The notes under the pieces: model-generated
What the model saw: the letters and a program-made list of their open reading frames with translations, nothing else
Told to the model about the DNA's origin: nothing
The model's database searches: none
Made by a program: the position numbers and the translations under genes
Assembly: GCF_000426045.1 (NCBI RefSeq)
Contig: NZ_AUEP01000008.1
Span: 1 to 64,000, forward strand
Reading direction: 5' to 3'
From: Marmoricola sp. URHB0036
GTDB taxonomy: Bacteria > Actinomycetota > Actinomycetes > Propionibacteriales > Nocardioidaceae
DNA: 64,000 nt
Shown: one piece after another, positions 27,739-39,525 of the stretch
Numbering within the stretch: the first letter of the stretch is position 1
How the letters are laid out: the number at the start of each line of letters is the position of its first letter

Positions 27739-29484
27739 GTGAGCACACTGACTCCTGACGGTTCCCAGGATCCCCGGCAGCCGGTCGTCCCCGAGGACGA
27801 CGGCCCCATCCTCGAGGTCGAGAACCTCAACGTCTCGTTCTTCGTCGACGGTGAGTGGTTCCCGGCAGCCATCGACGTGAGCTACCACGTGGACGCGGGC
27901 GAGGTGCTCGCGATCGTGGGTGAGTCCGGCTCCGGCAAGACCCAGTCCTCGATGTCGCTGCTCGGGCTGCTCCCCGTCAACGGCCGCTCCACCGGCAGCG
28001 CCAAGCTGAAGGGCAAGGAGCTCGTGGGCCTGAAGGGCGCAGCCCTGCGACGGGTGCGCGGCCGTGAGATCGCGGTCATCTTCCAGGAGCCGATGACGGC
28101 GATGAACCCCGTCTACACGATCGGCTTCCAGATCGTCGAGACGATCCGGTCGCACTTCGACATGTCACCCAAGGACGCCCGGGCGCGCGCCATCGAGCTG
28201 CTGACGATGGTGGAGATCCCCGAGCCGGAGCGCCGGTTCGACGCGTTCCCCCACCAGCTCTCCGGCGGCCAGCGGCAGCGAGCGATGATCGCGCAGGCGC
28301 TGGCCTGCGAGCCCCAGCTGCTCGTGGCGGACGAGCCGACCACGGCGCTCGACGTGACGGTGCAGGGCGAGATCCTCAAGCTGATGCGCGACCTGCGGGA
28401 GCGGGTCAACGCCGGTGTCGTCCTGATCACCCACGACATGGGCGTGGTGGCGGACATGGCCGACCGGATCGTGGTGATGCAGCACGGCCGCATCGTCGAG
28501 TCCGGCACGGCCGACCAGATCTTCAACCACGCCCAGCACCCCTACACCCAGCAGCTGCTCGAGTCGGTCCCGCACTTCGGCACGGCCAGCGTGGCCGAGG
28601 GCGAGGAGCGTACGGCGCGAGACCGGGCCGCCCTGGAGGCCGAGACCCGGGCGCCGATCCTGGTGGCCGAGAACCTCGTCCTCGAGTACCCCAAGCGCGG
28701 CAACCAGCCGGTGTTCCGCGCCGTGGACGACGTGTCCCTGAGGATCGGTCGCGGCGAGGTGGTCGGGCTCGTGGGCGAGTCCGGCTCCGGCAAGACCACG
28801 ATCGGCCGTGCCGCCATGGGACTGCTGCCCGTGGCCGGTGGCACCCTCGAGGTCGCCGGCGTACAGATGCAGACGGCCAAGCCCAAGGACCTGCGTCCAC
28901 TGCGCGACCGCGTGGGCATCGTCTTCCAGGACCCGGGGTCCTCGCTGAACCCGCGCCTGCCGATCGGTGAGTCGATCGGTGAGCCGCTGTACCTGCACCG
29001 CAAGATGCGCGGCAAGGAGCTCAGCACCGAGATCGAGAAGCTGCTCGACAGCGTCCACCTGCAGCGCGGCTTCCGCAACCGCTACCCGCACGAGCTGTCC
29101 GGTGGTCAGCGTCAGCGCGTCGGCATCGCCCGCGCCCTGGCCCTCCAGCCTGACCTGCTCGTCGCCGACGAGCCGACGTCCGCGCTCGACGTGTCGGTGC
29201 AGGCCAAGGTCCTCGACCTGTTCCAGGAGCTGCAGCGCGAGCAGGGGTTCGCCTGCCTGTTCATCAGCCACGACCTCGGGGTGGTGGAGATCCTCGCGTC
29301 CCGGATCGCGGTGATGTACATGGGCAAGATCGTGGAGCTGGGCGACACCGACAGCATCGTCCACCGTCCGCAGCACGAGTACACCCAGCGCCTCGTCTCC
29401 GCCGTACCGGTGCCCGACCCGGCCGAGCAGCGCCGCCGCCGCGAGGCGCGGGACGCCCTGATCGCGCAGGCCGGGGTCTCCTAG
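27739..29484 (+). CDS. ABC transporter double ATPase (DppD-DppF fusion)
   Basis: The 581-residue protein carries two nucleotide-binding domains. Domain 1: Walker A GESGSGKT (61-68), signature LSGGQRQ (174-180), Walker B LLVADEP (194-200). Domain 2: Walker A GESGSGKT (346-353), signature LSGGQRQ (453-459), Walker B LLVADEP (473-479). Each ends with the oligopeptide-transporter HPYTQ/HEYTQ-type motif. It energises the upstream permeases although an antisense gene lies between. The GTG start is 77 bases from the divergent PH-domain gene. Confidence 0.94.
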   Translation: MSTLTPDGSQDPRQPVVPEDDGPILEVENLNVSFFVDGEWFPAAIDVSYHVDAGEVLAIVGESGSGKTQSSMSLLGLLPVNGRSTGSAKLKGKELVGLKGAALRRVRGREIAVIFQEPMTAMNPVYTIGFQIVETIRSHFDMSPKDARARAIELLTMVEIPEPERRFDAFPHQLSGGQRQRAMIAQALACEPQLLVADEPTTALDVTVQGEILKLMRDLRERVNAGVVLITHDMGVVADMADRIVVMQHGRIVESGTADQIFNHAQHPYTQQLLESVPHFGTASVAEGEERTARDRAALEAETRAPILVAENLVLEYPKRGNQPVFRAVDDVSLRIGRGEVVGLVGESGSGKTTIGRAAMGLLPVAGGTLEVAGVQMQTAKPKDLRPLRDRVGIVFQDPGSSLNPRLPIGESIGEPLYLHRKMRGKELSTEIEKLLDSVHLQRGFRNRYPHELSGGQRQRVGIARALALQPDLLVADEPTSALDVSVQAKVLDLFQELQREQGFACLFISHDLGVVEILASRIAVMYMGKIVELGDTDSIVHRPQHEYTQRLVSAVPVPDPAEQRRRREARDALIAQAGVS

Positions 29485-29500
29485 GCCGTACGGCGTGGGC

Positions 29501-29598
29501 GGTCTCGACTGATCTTTGGTCTCGACTGATCGCTGGTCTCGACTGATCGCTCGCTGGCGCTCGCTGCTCGACCCAAGCGCTTCGCTCGCTGCTCGACC
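29501..29598. repeat. interspersed repeat cluster, copy A
   Basis: GGTCTCGACTGATC occurs three times with a 17-base period (29501, 29518, 29535). The third runs into GCTCGCTGGCGCTCGCT (29549-29565) and GCTCGACC. A partial second copy (CTTCGCTCGCTGCTCGACC) ends at 29598. The unit is a long imperfect inverted repeat and recurs at 31.7 kb and 47.2 kb. Confidence 0.85.
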
Positions 29599-29610
29599 AC
29601 CTTCGGTAGG

Positions 29611-29616
29611 TAGGCT
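29611..29616 (+). promoter_or_regulatory. -10 element TAGGCT, leaderless rarA
   Basis: TAGGCT is followed by seven bases and the rarA ATG. No Shine-Dalgarno sequence is present. The promoter abuts the repeat cluster. Confidence 0.55.
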
Positions 29617-29623
29617 CGCGTCG

Positions 29624-30985
29624 ATGGACGGCCTCTTCGCCTACGAGGGTCCCGAGCCGACCCGAGAGGGTCCCTCCGGGGGCTCGCTCGCGGGCAACAC
29701 CCATGACTCGGCACCGCTGGCGGTGCGGATGCGGCCGCGCGACCTCGACGAGCTCGTCGGGCAGCAGCACCTGCTGACGCCGGGGTCGCCGCTGAGGCGG
29801 CTGGTCGAGGGCGACCAGCCGATGTCGCTGCTGCTGTGGGGACCGCCGGGCACCGGCAAGACCACGATCGCCTCGATCGTGTCCGGACGGACCAACCGCG
29901 TCTTCGTCGAGGTCTCGGCCGTCGCGGCCGGGGTCAAGGAGGTCCGGGAGGCCATCAGCTCGGCGCGCAACCGGCTGGCTTCGCGTGGGCAGGAGACGGT
30001 CCTGTTCGTCGACGAGGTGCACCGGTTCACCAAGGCCCAGCAGGACGCCCTGCTCCCGGGTGTGGAGAACCGGTGGGTCACGCTCGTGGCCGCCACCACG
30101 GAGAACCCGTTCTTCTCGGTGATCTCGCCGTTGCTGTCGCGCTCGCTGCTGCTCACCCTCGAGCCGCTGACCGATGACGACGTACGCGGCGTCGTGGAGC
30201 GTGCCGTCACCGACCCACGCGGGCTCGACGGACAGGTCACCCTCGAGCCGGATGCACTCGACCACCTGGTGCGCCTGGCCGGGGGAGACGCACGACGGTC
30301 GCTGACCTACCTGGAGGCTGCGGCAGGTGCCGCGCTGTCCCAGGGCCTGACCAAGGTCGATGTCGAGACGACCGAGAAGGCCGTGGACCGCGCGGCGGTG
30401 CGCTACGACCGGCAGGGCGACCAGCACTACGACGTGACCAGTGCCTTCATCAAGTCGATCCGGGGCTCGGACGCCGACGCGGCGGTCCACTACCTGGCGC
30501 GGATGGTCGAGGCGGGGGAGGACCCGCGGTTCATCGCCCGCCGGCTGGTGATCCTGGCCAGCGAGGACATCGGCCTGGCCGACCCGACAGCGTTGACCAC
30601 GGCCGTGGCTGCGGCCCAGGCGGTGCAGCTCATCGGCATGCCCGAGGCGCGCCTCAACCTCGCCCAGGCAGTGATCGCCCTGTCGCTGGCGCCGAAGTCC
30701 AACTCCGTGATCAAGGCGATCGACGCCGCGAGCGCTGACGTCCGCAGCGGCAAGATCGGTCTGGTGCCGGCGCACCTGCGCGACGCCCACTACGGCGGGT
30801 CGAAGAAGATCGGCCACGGCGAGGGCTACCAATACTCCCACGACGCCCCCTACGGCATCGCCGAGCAGCAGTACGCGCCCGATGTGGTGCTGGCCGCCGA
30901 GTACTACCAGCCCACCAGTCTCGGCGCGGAGAGCGGCCTGAAGGAGCGCTGGGAGCGGATCCGCCGGTTGATTCGGGGCAGGTAG
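29624..30985 (+). CDS. rarA: replication-associated recombination protein A
   Basis: RarA (MgsA) is an AAA+ ATPase that acts at stalled replication forks. The 453-residue protein has Walker A GPPGTGKT (73-80), Walker B LFVDEVH (near 127) and the conserved C-terminal region with [24 protein letters not shown] and the final YQPTSLGAE block. The ATG at 29624 is set by the leaderless -10; upstream in-frame codons come from the repeat cluster. Confidence 0.96.
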   Translation: MDGLFAYEGPEPTREGPSGGSLAGNTHDSAPLAVRMRPRDLDELVGQQHLLTPGSPLRRLVEGDQPMSLLLWGPPGTGKTTIASIVSGRTNRVFVEVSAVAAGVKEVREAISSARNRLASRGQETVLFVDEVHRFTKAQQDALLPGVENRWVTLVAATTENPFFSVISPLLSRSLLLTLEPLTDDDVRGVVERAVTDPRGLDGQVTLEPDALDHLVRLAGGDARRSLTYLEAAAGAALSQGLTKVDVETTEKAVDRAAVRYDRQGDQHYDVTSAFIKSIRGSDADAAVHYLARMVEAGEDPRFIARRLVILASEDIGLADPTALTTAVAAAQAVQLIGMPEARLNLAQAVIALSLAPKSNSVIKAIDAASADVRSGKIGLVPAHLRDAHYGGSKKIGHGEGYQYSHDAPYGIAEQQYAPDVVLAAEYYQPTSLGAESGLKERWERIRRLIRGR

Positions 30986-30996
30986 GGTCGGGCCCC

Positions 30997-31467
30997 ATGG
31001 GAACGCCCGTCCTCATCGGCTGCATCGCGGTCGTGCTGCTCGTCCTCCTCGGACTGCTCGCCCTCGTGCTGCGCAGTCGGGCCGAGTCACGTCGCCAGCT
31101 CGCTGCTGCCCTTGCCGAGACCGCCGCGCTGAGCCGGCGTCTCGACGAGCTGTCCGAGCAGCTCGACCGGGCGGTCGATCGCGACCGAGCGCAGGCGGTG
31201 GACTCGGCGTACGTCATCACCGATGCCGGTGAGCCGCGCCCGGAGGCCAACGTGCCCGACCGGCTGGTGCTCACCGCCACGGTCGGCGAGCCGCTCGTGA
31301 AGGTCGTCTCCTTCGGTCACGGCGTGCGCCGCGCGCTCTCGGCCGAGTCGCGCAACCGGATCTGGTTCGAGGTACGCCGCGAGGTGCGCCGGGCCAGGAA
31401 GCAACGCCGTCGTGAGATGAAGGAAGCCTGGCGCCGGATGCAGGCCGAGGAGCGATCCGCCGCATGA
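30997..31467 (+). CDS. small membrane protein with coiled coil
   Basis: This 156-residue protein has one N-terminal membrane helix (about 5-27), a predicted coiled coil (about 30-66) and a strongly basic end (RREVRRARKQRRREMK near 126-141). No known domain is recognised. A TAGGGT element overlaps the rarA stop (30983-30988) eight bases before the ATG. Its stop overlaps the next start (ATGA). Its place between rarA and alaS is common in actinobacteria. Confidence 0.75.
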   Translation: MGTPVLIGCIAVVLLVLLGLLALVLRSRAESRRQLAAALAETAALSRRLDELSEQLDRAVDRDRAQAVDSAYVITDAGEPRPEANVPDRLVLTATVGEPLVKVVSFGHGVRRALSAESRNRIWFEVRREVRRARKQRRREMKEAWRRMQAEERSAA

Positions 31468-31804
31468 ACCGCTCGTTCTGGTTCGTCGCCGGAGCGGGTG
31501 CAGGCGTCTACCTGGTCGTCAAGGCACGCCGCGCCGCTGAGACGTTCACCCCCGAGGGACTCCGCGACCGGCTCGCCGGGCTCTCCGTGGGCGCGCACCT
31601 CTTCGCCGACGAGGTGCGCGTCGGCATGACCGAGAAGGAAACCGAGTTGCGTGACCGCCTCGGGCTGGCGCTAGATGGGCCACCTGCACTCGAGGAACGA
31701 GCTTCGGCAGGATCCAGTGGTTTCGAGACGCTCGCTGGCGCTCGCTCCTCGACCACCGAGGTCGAGGCTCGCTCCTCAACCACCGAGACTCAGGAGTCGG
31801 ACTG

Positions 31805-31805
<1 letters not shown>
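31464..31805 (+). CDS. small hypothetical protein with repeat-derived C-terminus
   Basis: The 113-residue protein starts with a short hydrophobic stretch ([20 protein letters not shown]) and a conserved-looking middle ([24 protein letters not shown]), typical of a DUF6167-like actinobacterial protein found before alaS. The last 30 residues, including two copies of ARSSTTE, are encoded by the interspersed repeat. The frame overlaps both neighbours (ATGA before, TGATG after). Confidence 0.7.
31719..31797. repeat. interspersed repeat, copy C, inside a coding region
   Basis: The 17-mer GCTCGCTGGCGCTCGCT (31730-31746) is identical to 29549-29565, and TCGACCACC follows as in copy A. It lies within the 3' end of the preceding gene and supplies its C-terminal codons. 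Confidence 0.75.
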
Positions 31806-34492
<2,687 letters not shown>

Positions 34493-34495
34493 CCG

Positions 34496-34972
34496 GTGGC
34501 CGACCAGCTCACCGGCGTACGCCTCGGGGTGGACCCTGGCGACGCCCGGATCGGGGTCGCGAGCAGCGACCCCTCGGGCATCCTGGCCACCCCCGTCGAG
34601 ACGGTGAGCCGCGGCCCGGGTGACCTCGACCGGTTGGCCGCACTGACCGAGGAGCTCGGCGCGGTGCGCATCTACGTCGGACTCCCGCGGTCATTGTCCG
34701 GAGGTGAGGGGCCGGCCGCGGGTAAGGTGCGGGAGTTCGCGCGTGAGCTGGCGGCCCGAGTCGGGCCGGTCCCGGTCAGGTTGTGTGACGAGCGCCTGAG
34801 CACCGTCACGGCGGAGAGCCAGCTGCGGAGCCAGGGACGCAAGGGCAAGAAGCGTCGGGCAGTGGTCGACCAGGCCGCCGCCGTCGTGATCTTGCAGGGA
34901 GCCCTCGAACGGGAACGGCAGACAGGCGCCTACGCCGGTGAGCCGGTCACGGTCGGGGACACGAGCGAGTAG
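34496..34972 (+). CDS. ruvX: Holliday junction resolvase-like protein RuvX/YqgF
   Basis: The 158-residue RNase H-fold protein has GVDPGDARIGVA (near 11-22) with the first catalytic Asp, the VGLPRSLSG loop, and LCDERLSTVTAE with the second acidic group. YqgF family members process rRNA or resolve junctions. The alaS-ruvX-mltG-aroE order is conserved in actinobacteria. The GTG start is three bases after alaS. Confidence 0.93.
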   Translation: MADQLTGVRLGVDPGDARIGVASSDPSGILATPVETVSRGPGDLDRLAALTEELGAVRIYVGLPRSLSGGEGPAAGKVREFARELAARVGPVPVRLCDERLSTVTAESQLRSQGRKGKKRRAVVDQAAAVVILQGALERERQTGAYAGEPVTVGDTSE

Positions 34973-34982
34973 GCGGACCAGC

Positions 34983-36119
34983 GTGCACGACGAGTACGAG
35001 GCAGAGGTCGACGAGGACGAGCACCTCGACTACCACGACGACGAGCCGGCCCCGCGCCGCCGCCGTGGCCGCGGCTGCCTGCCCGTGCTGCTCGTCCTGG
35101 TCGTGCTCGGCGCCGGCGCCTGGTTCGGCGGCCACTTCGTTTACGACGAGCTCAGCTCTCGCCTCGGCCCGGCCCCTGACTACGCCGGACCAGGCACGGG
35201 GACGGTGCTCTACCAGGTCAAGGAGGGCGACACCTCCGCCGACATCGGGCGCGACCTCAAGGCCAAGGGCGTGGTCAAGAGCGTCGATGCCTTCAACGAC
35301 GCCGCGCGCTCCAACGACAAGTCCCGGAGCATCCAGGTCGGCTACTACCAGCTGAAGAAGCAGATGAAGGCCTCCGAGGCGCTCGACGTCCTCGTCAACC
35401 CGACCAACCTCATCCAGAGCCTGGTCGTCGTCCCCGAGGGCGCCCGGGTGCGCCAGATCGTGAAGGCGATCGTCGACAAGACCGACATCTCCAAGAAGGC
35501 TGTCACCGCCGCCCTGGCGAACCCCAAGGCCATCGGCCTGCCCGCAGTAGCCAACGGCAACCCCGAGGGCTACCTGTTCCCGGCGACCTACACGGTGCCG
35601 CCCAAGCAGACTGCGGTCGGCCTCCTCCGGCAGATGGTCGCCAAGGGCGTCGAGGTCGACGAGTCGCTGGACCTGGCGACCAAGGCCGAGGCCGTGGGAC
35701 TGACCCCCGAGCAGGTGCTGACGGTCGCCAGCATCCTCGAGTACGAGGCGAACCACGCCCCGGACTACCCCAAGGTCGCGCGCGTCCTCTACAACCGGCT
35801 GGCCAAGGGCATGCCGCTCCAGCTCGACTCGACGGTGGCCTACGTCAGCCAGCGCTCGGGAGACGTGTGGACCACGGCCGCCGAACGGGCCAACACCTCG
35901 GCGTACAACACCTACGCCCACACCGGCCTGCCACCGGGCCCGATCGGGTCGCCGGGGGAGGAGACGATCAAGGCGGCGCTGGCTCCGGCGAAGGGTGACT
36001 GGCTCTACTTCGTGCCCGACTACGAGCACCACACCACGCACTTCTCGAAGACCTACGCCGAGCACCAGGTCTGGGTGGCGAAGCTCAAGGCCTTCTGCGC
36101 CAAGAGCGACGTGTGCTGA
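34983..36119 (+). CDS. mltG: endolytic murein transglycosylase MltG
   Basis: MltG cuts nascent peptidoglycan strands at the membrane. The 378-residue protein has an acidic N-terminal cytoplasmic tail, a basic patch, one membrane helix (about 30-50) and the YceG domain. The catalytic glutamate is E253 in ASILEYEAN, followed by VARVLYNRL and LQLDSTVAY. The GTG at 34983 was chosen because it is ten bases after ruvX and avoids a long overlap. The stop overlaps aroE. Confidence 0.93.
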   Translation: MHDEYEAEVDEDEHLDYHDDEPAPRRRRGRGCLPVLLVLVVLGAGAWFGGHFVYDELSSRLGPAPDYAGPGTGTVLYQVKEGDTSADIGRDLKAKGVVKSVDAFNDAARSNDKSRSIQVGYYQLKKQMKASEALDVLVNPTNLIQSLVVVPEGARVRQIVKAIVDKTDISKKAVTAALANPKAIGLPAVANGNPEGYLFPATYTVPPKQTAVGLLRQMVAKGVEVDESLDLATKAEAVGLTPEQVLTVASILEYEANHAPDYPKVARVLYNRLAKGMPLQLDSTVAYVSQRSGDVWTTAAERANTSAYNTYAHTGLPPGPIGSPGEETIKAALAPAKGDWLYFVPDYEHHTTHFSKTYAEHQVWVAKLKAFCAKSDVC

Positions 36120-36973
36120 GGATGGGCTCTGCCCGGCGTTGCGCGGTGGTGGGCTCGCCGATCACCCACTCGCTGTCACCGGCCCTCCACCGGGCGGCGT
36201 ACGCCGAGCTCGGCCTCGACTGGACCTACGACCACGTCGAGGTCGACTCCGCAGGTCTCGAGGAGTTCGTCAACGGCCTCGACGAGTCCTGGCGCGGCCT
36301 GTCCCTGACGATGCCGCTCAAGCGGACCGTCGTACCCCTCCTGGACAGCAGCGACGACTGGGTGCGGCTCTCCGGTGTCGCCAACACGCTCGTCCTCGAC
36401 GAGGGGTCCCGACACGGCTTCAACACCGACATCCCGGGCGCGATCGCGGCGATGGACGAACGGCTGCCGGCCCCGGCCCGTTCGGCCATCGTCCTCGGCG
36501 GCGGAGCGACGGCCACCTCGGTGCTGCTGGCCCTCGCCGAGTCCGGGTGCACGTCGGCAACGGTGCTCGTCCGCGACCCTGCCCGGGCCGAGGAGACGAT
36601 CGCGGTGGTGAGCTCGCACCCGCGGGCGCCGCAGCTGTCGGTCGGCACGATCGCCGATGCGACCACCCTCGACGCCGACCTCCTGGTGACGACGATCCCG
36701 GGCCAGGCCCAGACGCCCGCGCTGATCGCCCGCTGCTCCGAGGTGCCGGCCGTCTTCGAGGTGGTCTACGACCCCTGGCCGACACCGCTCGCGCGACGGG
36801 TGCTGGACGACGGCCGCCTCCTCGTCGCCGGGCTCGACCTGCTCGCCCACCAGGCGGTGGGCCAGGTGCTGCGGATGACCGGGAGGGCGGTGTCGGTCGA
36901 TCTGCTCCGGCGGGCCGGCGCGGACGAGCTGACGCGCAGGGCTGTGCAGATCAGCGCTGAGCTCGGCAACTGA
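36113..36973 (+). CDS. aroE: shikimate dehydrogenase
   Basis: AroE reduces 3-dehydroshikimate to shikimate with NADPH. The 286-residue protein has the substrate site SPITHSLSP (15-23), catalytic K70 in MPLKR, N91 and D106 in NTDIPGA, and the dinucleotide loop GGGATATS (near 129). The GTG at 36113 overlaps mltG by seven bases; an ATG at 36122 is an alternative start. Confidence 0.95.
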   Translation: MLRMGSARRCAVVGSPITHSLSPALHRAAYAELGLDWTYDHVEVDSAGLEEFVNGLDESWRGLSLTMPLKRTVVPLLDSSDDWVRLSGVANTLVLDEGSRHGFNTDIPGAIAAMDERLPAPARSAIVLGGGATATSVLLALAESGCTSATVLVRDPARAEETIAVVSSHPRAPQLSVGTIADATTLDADLLVTTIPGQAQTPALIARCSEVPAVFEVVYDPWPTPLARRVLDDGRLLVAGLDLLAHQAVGQVLRMTGRAVSVDLLRRAGADELTRRAVQISAELGN

Positions 36974-36978
36974 TCGCC

Positions 36979-36984
36979 TAACCT
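36979..36984 (+). promoter_or_regulatory. -10 element TAACCT, leaderless prepilin peptidase
   Basis: TAACCT is followed by six bases and the ATG at 36991, with no Shine-Dalgarno sequence. Confidence 0.5.
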
Positions 36985-36990
36985 TCGCGC

Positions 36991-37785
36991 ATGGACTGGC
37001 TCGATCCCGAACAGGTGCAGGCCGGCGTGCTGTGCCTGGTCGCCTGTGCGGCCCTCGGCTGGTTCGTCCCGACGCTGATCGCCCACATCCCCGAGCCGGC
37101 GCCCGATCCGGTCACGACACCGGTCGACGAGAGCGATCCTCTGGTGGACCCGTCACCGACGCAGCGACGACTGTTCGAGAGGTCGTTGCCCGACGTCTCC
37201 GGCGACAAGGTCCTCTACACCGAGATCGCGGCCGCACCCCACCTGGGCTGGTGGACGGCTGCCTGGGCCGGCCTGTTCGGCGCTGCCTTCGGCGCCTCCC
37301 TCGGCTGGACGGGAGCGCTGCTCTATCTCGTGCCGCTCGTGCCCGTCGGGGTGGCCCTGATGATCGTCGACTGGCGTACGACGCTGCTGCCGACGCGGGT
37401 GATCCATCCGACGTACCTGCTGCTGGCCGTGCTCATCCCGGCCGCTGCCCTGGTCGACGGCGATCTCGACTCGCTCTACCGGGCCGGCTGGGGCTGGCTG
37501 ATCATCGGCGCCTGGTTCTGGGTGTTCTGGTGGCTGTTCAACGCCTGGGGTTTCGGCGACGTGCGGCTGGCCCGGGTGCTGGGTCCGGCGCTGGGCTACC
37601 TCGGCTGGTACGAGCTGCTCATGGGGCTGGCCCTGATCCTGCTCGTCGGTGGCCTCGGTGGGCTGGTGCTCGGCATCATCACCCGCGACCTGCGCCGACG
37701 GGTGCCCTACGGGCCGTTCATGCTCATCGGCTCGGCGCTGTCGGTCGTGATCGGACCGTGGCTCGCGCAGGGTCTCGGTTACTGA
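36991..37785 (+). CDS. A24-family prepilin peptidase
   Basis: This 264-residue polytopic protein has the two catalytic aspartates of the type IV prepilin peptidase family: D127 in IVDWRT and D190 in GFGDVRLA. About seven hydrophobic helices are visible. The N-terminal methyltransferase domain with its CxxC pairs is missing, so it likely only cleaves. No pilin or tad gene lies nearby. It sits between aroE and aroC with its own leaderless promoter. Confidence 0.88.
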   Translation: MDWLDPEQVQAGVLCLVACAALGWFVPTLIAHIPEPAPDPVTTPVDESDPLVDPSPTQRRLFERSLPDVSGDKVLYTEIAAAPHLGWWTAAWAGLFGAAFGASLGWTGALLYLVPLVPVGVALMIVDWRTTLLPTRVIHPTYLLLAVLIPAAALVDGDLDSLYRAGWGWLIIGAWFWVFWWLFNAWGFGDVRLARVLGPALGYLGWYELLMGLALILLVGGLGGLVLGIITRDLRRRVPYGPFMLIGSALSVVIGPWLAQGLGY

Positions 37786-37828
37786 CGGGCGGTCCGGGCG
37801 GCGCAGTCTCGCGTGAAACACTGGCCCC

Positions 37829-39007
37829 ATGCTGCGCTGGCTCACGGCGGGGGAGTCCCACGGCCCCTCGCTCACCGCGATCCTCGAAGGCCTGCCTGCC
37901 CACGTGCGTGTGACTTCCGCGGACCTCGCCGACGCGCTCGCCCGGCGTCGCCTCGGCTACGGCCGTGGTGCTCGGATGAAGTTCGAGCAGGACGAGGTGT
38001 CGATCACCGGCGGCGTCCGCCACGGCGAGAGCCAGGGCGGTCCGGTGGCGATCGTCATCGGCAACACCGAGTGGCCCAAGTGGGAGCAGGTGATGTCCTC
38101 CGACCCGGTCGATCCCGTCGAGCTGGACGCGCTGGCCCGCAACGCGGCGCTGACGCGTCCCCGGCCCGGTCACGCCGACCTCGTGGGCATGCAGAAGTAC
38201 GACTTCACCGAGGCTCGGCCGGTGCTGGAGCGCGCCTCGGCCCGGGAGACGGCGGCCCGGGTCGCGCTGGGCCGCGTCGCCTCGCTGTTCCTCGAGCAGG
38301 CGACCGACGCGCGGATGGTCTCCCACGTCGTCGAGCTCGGCGGCGTCCGTGCCCCAGCCGGCTCGGTGCCCGGCCCCGACGACGTGGCGCGCCTGGACGA
38401 CGACCCGGTGCGCTGCCTGGACCCCGACGCCTCCAAGCTGATGGTCGAGCGCATCGACCAGGCCCACAAGGACGGCGACACCCTCGGTGGGGTGGTCGAG
38501 GTCGTGGTCCACGGCCTGCCCCCGGGGCTCGGCTCGCACGTGCACTGGGACCGGCGGCTGGACTCCCGACTGGCCGGTGCGCTGATGGGCATCCAGGCCA
38601 TCAAGGGCGTCGAGGTCGGCGACGGGTTCGAGCTCGCCGCCACTCCCGGTTCGCTGGCCCATGACGAGATCGTCAACGAGGACGGGGCCATTCGCCGTAC
38701 GTCGGGACGGTCGGGGGGCACCGAGGGAGGCATGTCCACCGGCGAGGTGCTGCGCGTCCGGGCCGCGATGAAGCCGATCGCCACCGTCCCGCGCGCCCTG
38801 CGCACGGTCGACGTCGCGACCGGCGAGGCGACGGTGGCCCACCACCAGCGCTCCGACGTCTGTGCCGTGCCGGCAGCCGGGATCGTCGCCGAGGCGATGG
38901 TGGCGCTGGTGCTGGCCGACGCGGTGCTGGAGAAGTTCGGCGGCGACGCGCTGTCCGAGACCAGGCGCAACGTGCAGTCCTACCTCGACACCCTTCGTTT
39001 CCGATGA
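37829..39007 (+). CDS. aroC: chorismate synthase
   Basis: AroC converts EPSP to chorismate using reduced FMN. The 392-residue protein shows the family signatures [16 protein letters not shown] (8-23), the RPGHADL region and [17 protein letters not shown]. It overlaps aroK by four bases. No clear Shine-Dalgarno precedes the ATG. Confidence 0.97.
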   Translation: MLRWLTAGESHGPSLTAILEGLPAHVRVTSADLADALARRRLGYGRGARMKFEQDEVSITGGVRHGESQGGPVAIVIGNTEWPKWEQVMSSDPVDPVELDALARNAALTRPRPGHADLVGMQKYDFTEARPVLERASARETAARVALGRVASLFLEQATDARMVSHVVELGGVRAPAGSVPGPDDVARLDDDPVRCLDPDASKLMVERIDQAHKDGDTLGGVVEVVVHGLPPGLGSHVHWDRRLDSRLAGALMGIQAIKGVEVGDGFELAATPGSLAHDEIVNEDGAIRRTSGRSGGTEGGMSTGEVLRVRAAMKPIATVPRALRTVDVATGEATVAHHQRSDVCAVPAAGIVAEAMVALVLADAVLEKFGGDALSETRRNVQSYLDTLRFR

Positions 39008-39525
39008 GTGCGGGCCCCAGGGTCGTCCTCGTCGGCACGATGGGGGCGGGCAAGACGACGGTCGGCCGCATCCTGGCCGAGACGTGGGGCGTCGGCTTCC
39101 GCGACAGCGACCAGGACGTCGAAGCCGCCGAGGGGCGCTCGATCTCCGACATCTTCGTCGACTCCGGTGAGGCCGAGTTCCGGGCGCTGGAACGCGCCGC
39201 CGTCGCCTCAGCCCTGGCGGAGCACGACGGCGTGCTCGCCGTTGGCGGCGGGGCCGTGCTCGACGAGAGCACGCGCGAGCTGCTTGCCGGCCATCGCGTG
39301 GTGTTCCTGCGCGTCGGGCTGAGTGATGCTGCGCAACGAGTGGGGCTGGGCGTCTCCCGACCGCTCCTGCTCGGCAACGTGCGGGGACGGATCAAGCAGC
39401 TGATCGACGAGCGCACGCCGGTCTACGAGTCGGTCGCCACCCACGTGGTCGACACTGACGGACTCGCGGTCGGCGAGGTGGTTGAGCGCGTGCGCGCTGC
39501 GGTCGAGGATGCCTCCCATGGGTGA
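39004..39525 (+). CDS. aroK: shikimate kinase
   Basis: AroK phosphorylates shikimate at O3. The 173-residue P-loop kinase has GTMGAGKT (11-18), the shikimate-binding SDQDVE (D34 region), GGGAVLDE (near 80) and a lid with [10 protein letters not shown]. It overlaps aroC by four bases and aroB by eight. Confidence 0.96.
   Translation: MSAGPRVVLVGTMGAGKTTVGRILAETWGVGFRDSDQDVEAAEGRSISDIFVDSGEAEFRALERAAVASALAEHDGVLAVGGGAVLDESTRELLAGHRVVFLRVGLSDAAQRVGLGVSRPLLLGNVRGRIKQLIDERTPVYESVATHVVDTDGLAVGEVVERVRAAVEDASHG

Noticed and set aside
27662-27748. Longer N-terminus for the PH-domain protein, starting at 27,748
   Set aside because: The extra residues come from the 12-bp tandem repeat and overlap the divergent ATPase start; ATG 27,661 leads directly into the membrane helix.
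29501-29548. Three regularly spaced repeats that could suggest a CRISPR array
   Set aside because: Units are 14 bases with 3-base spacers that are not unique, and no cas genes are near.
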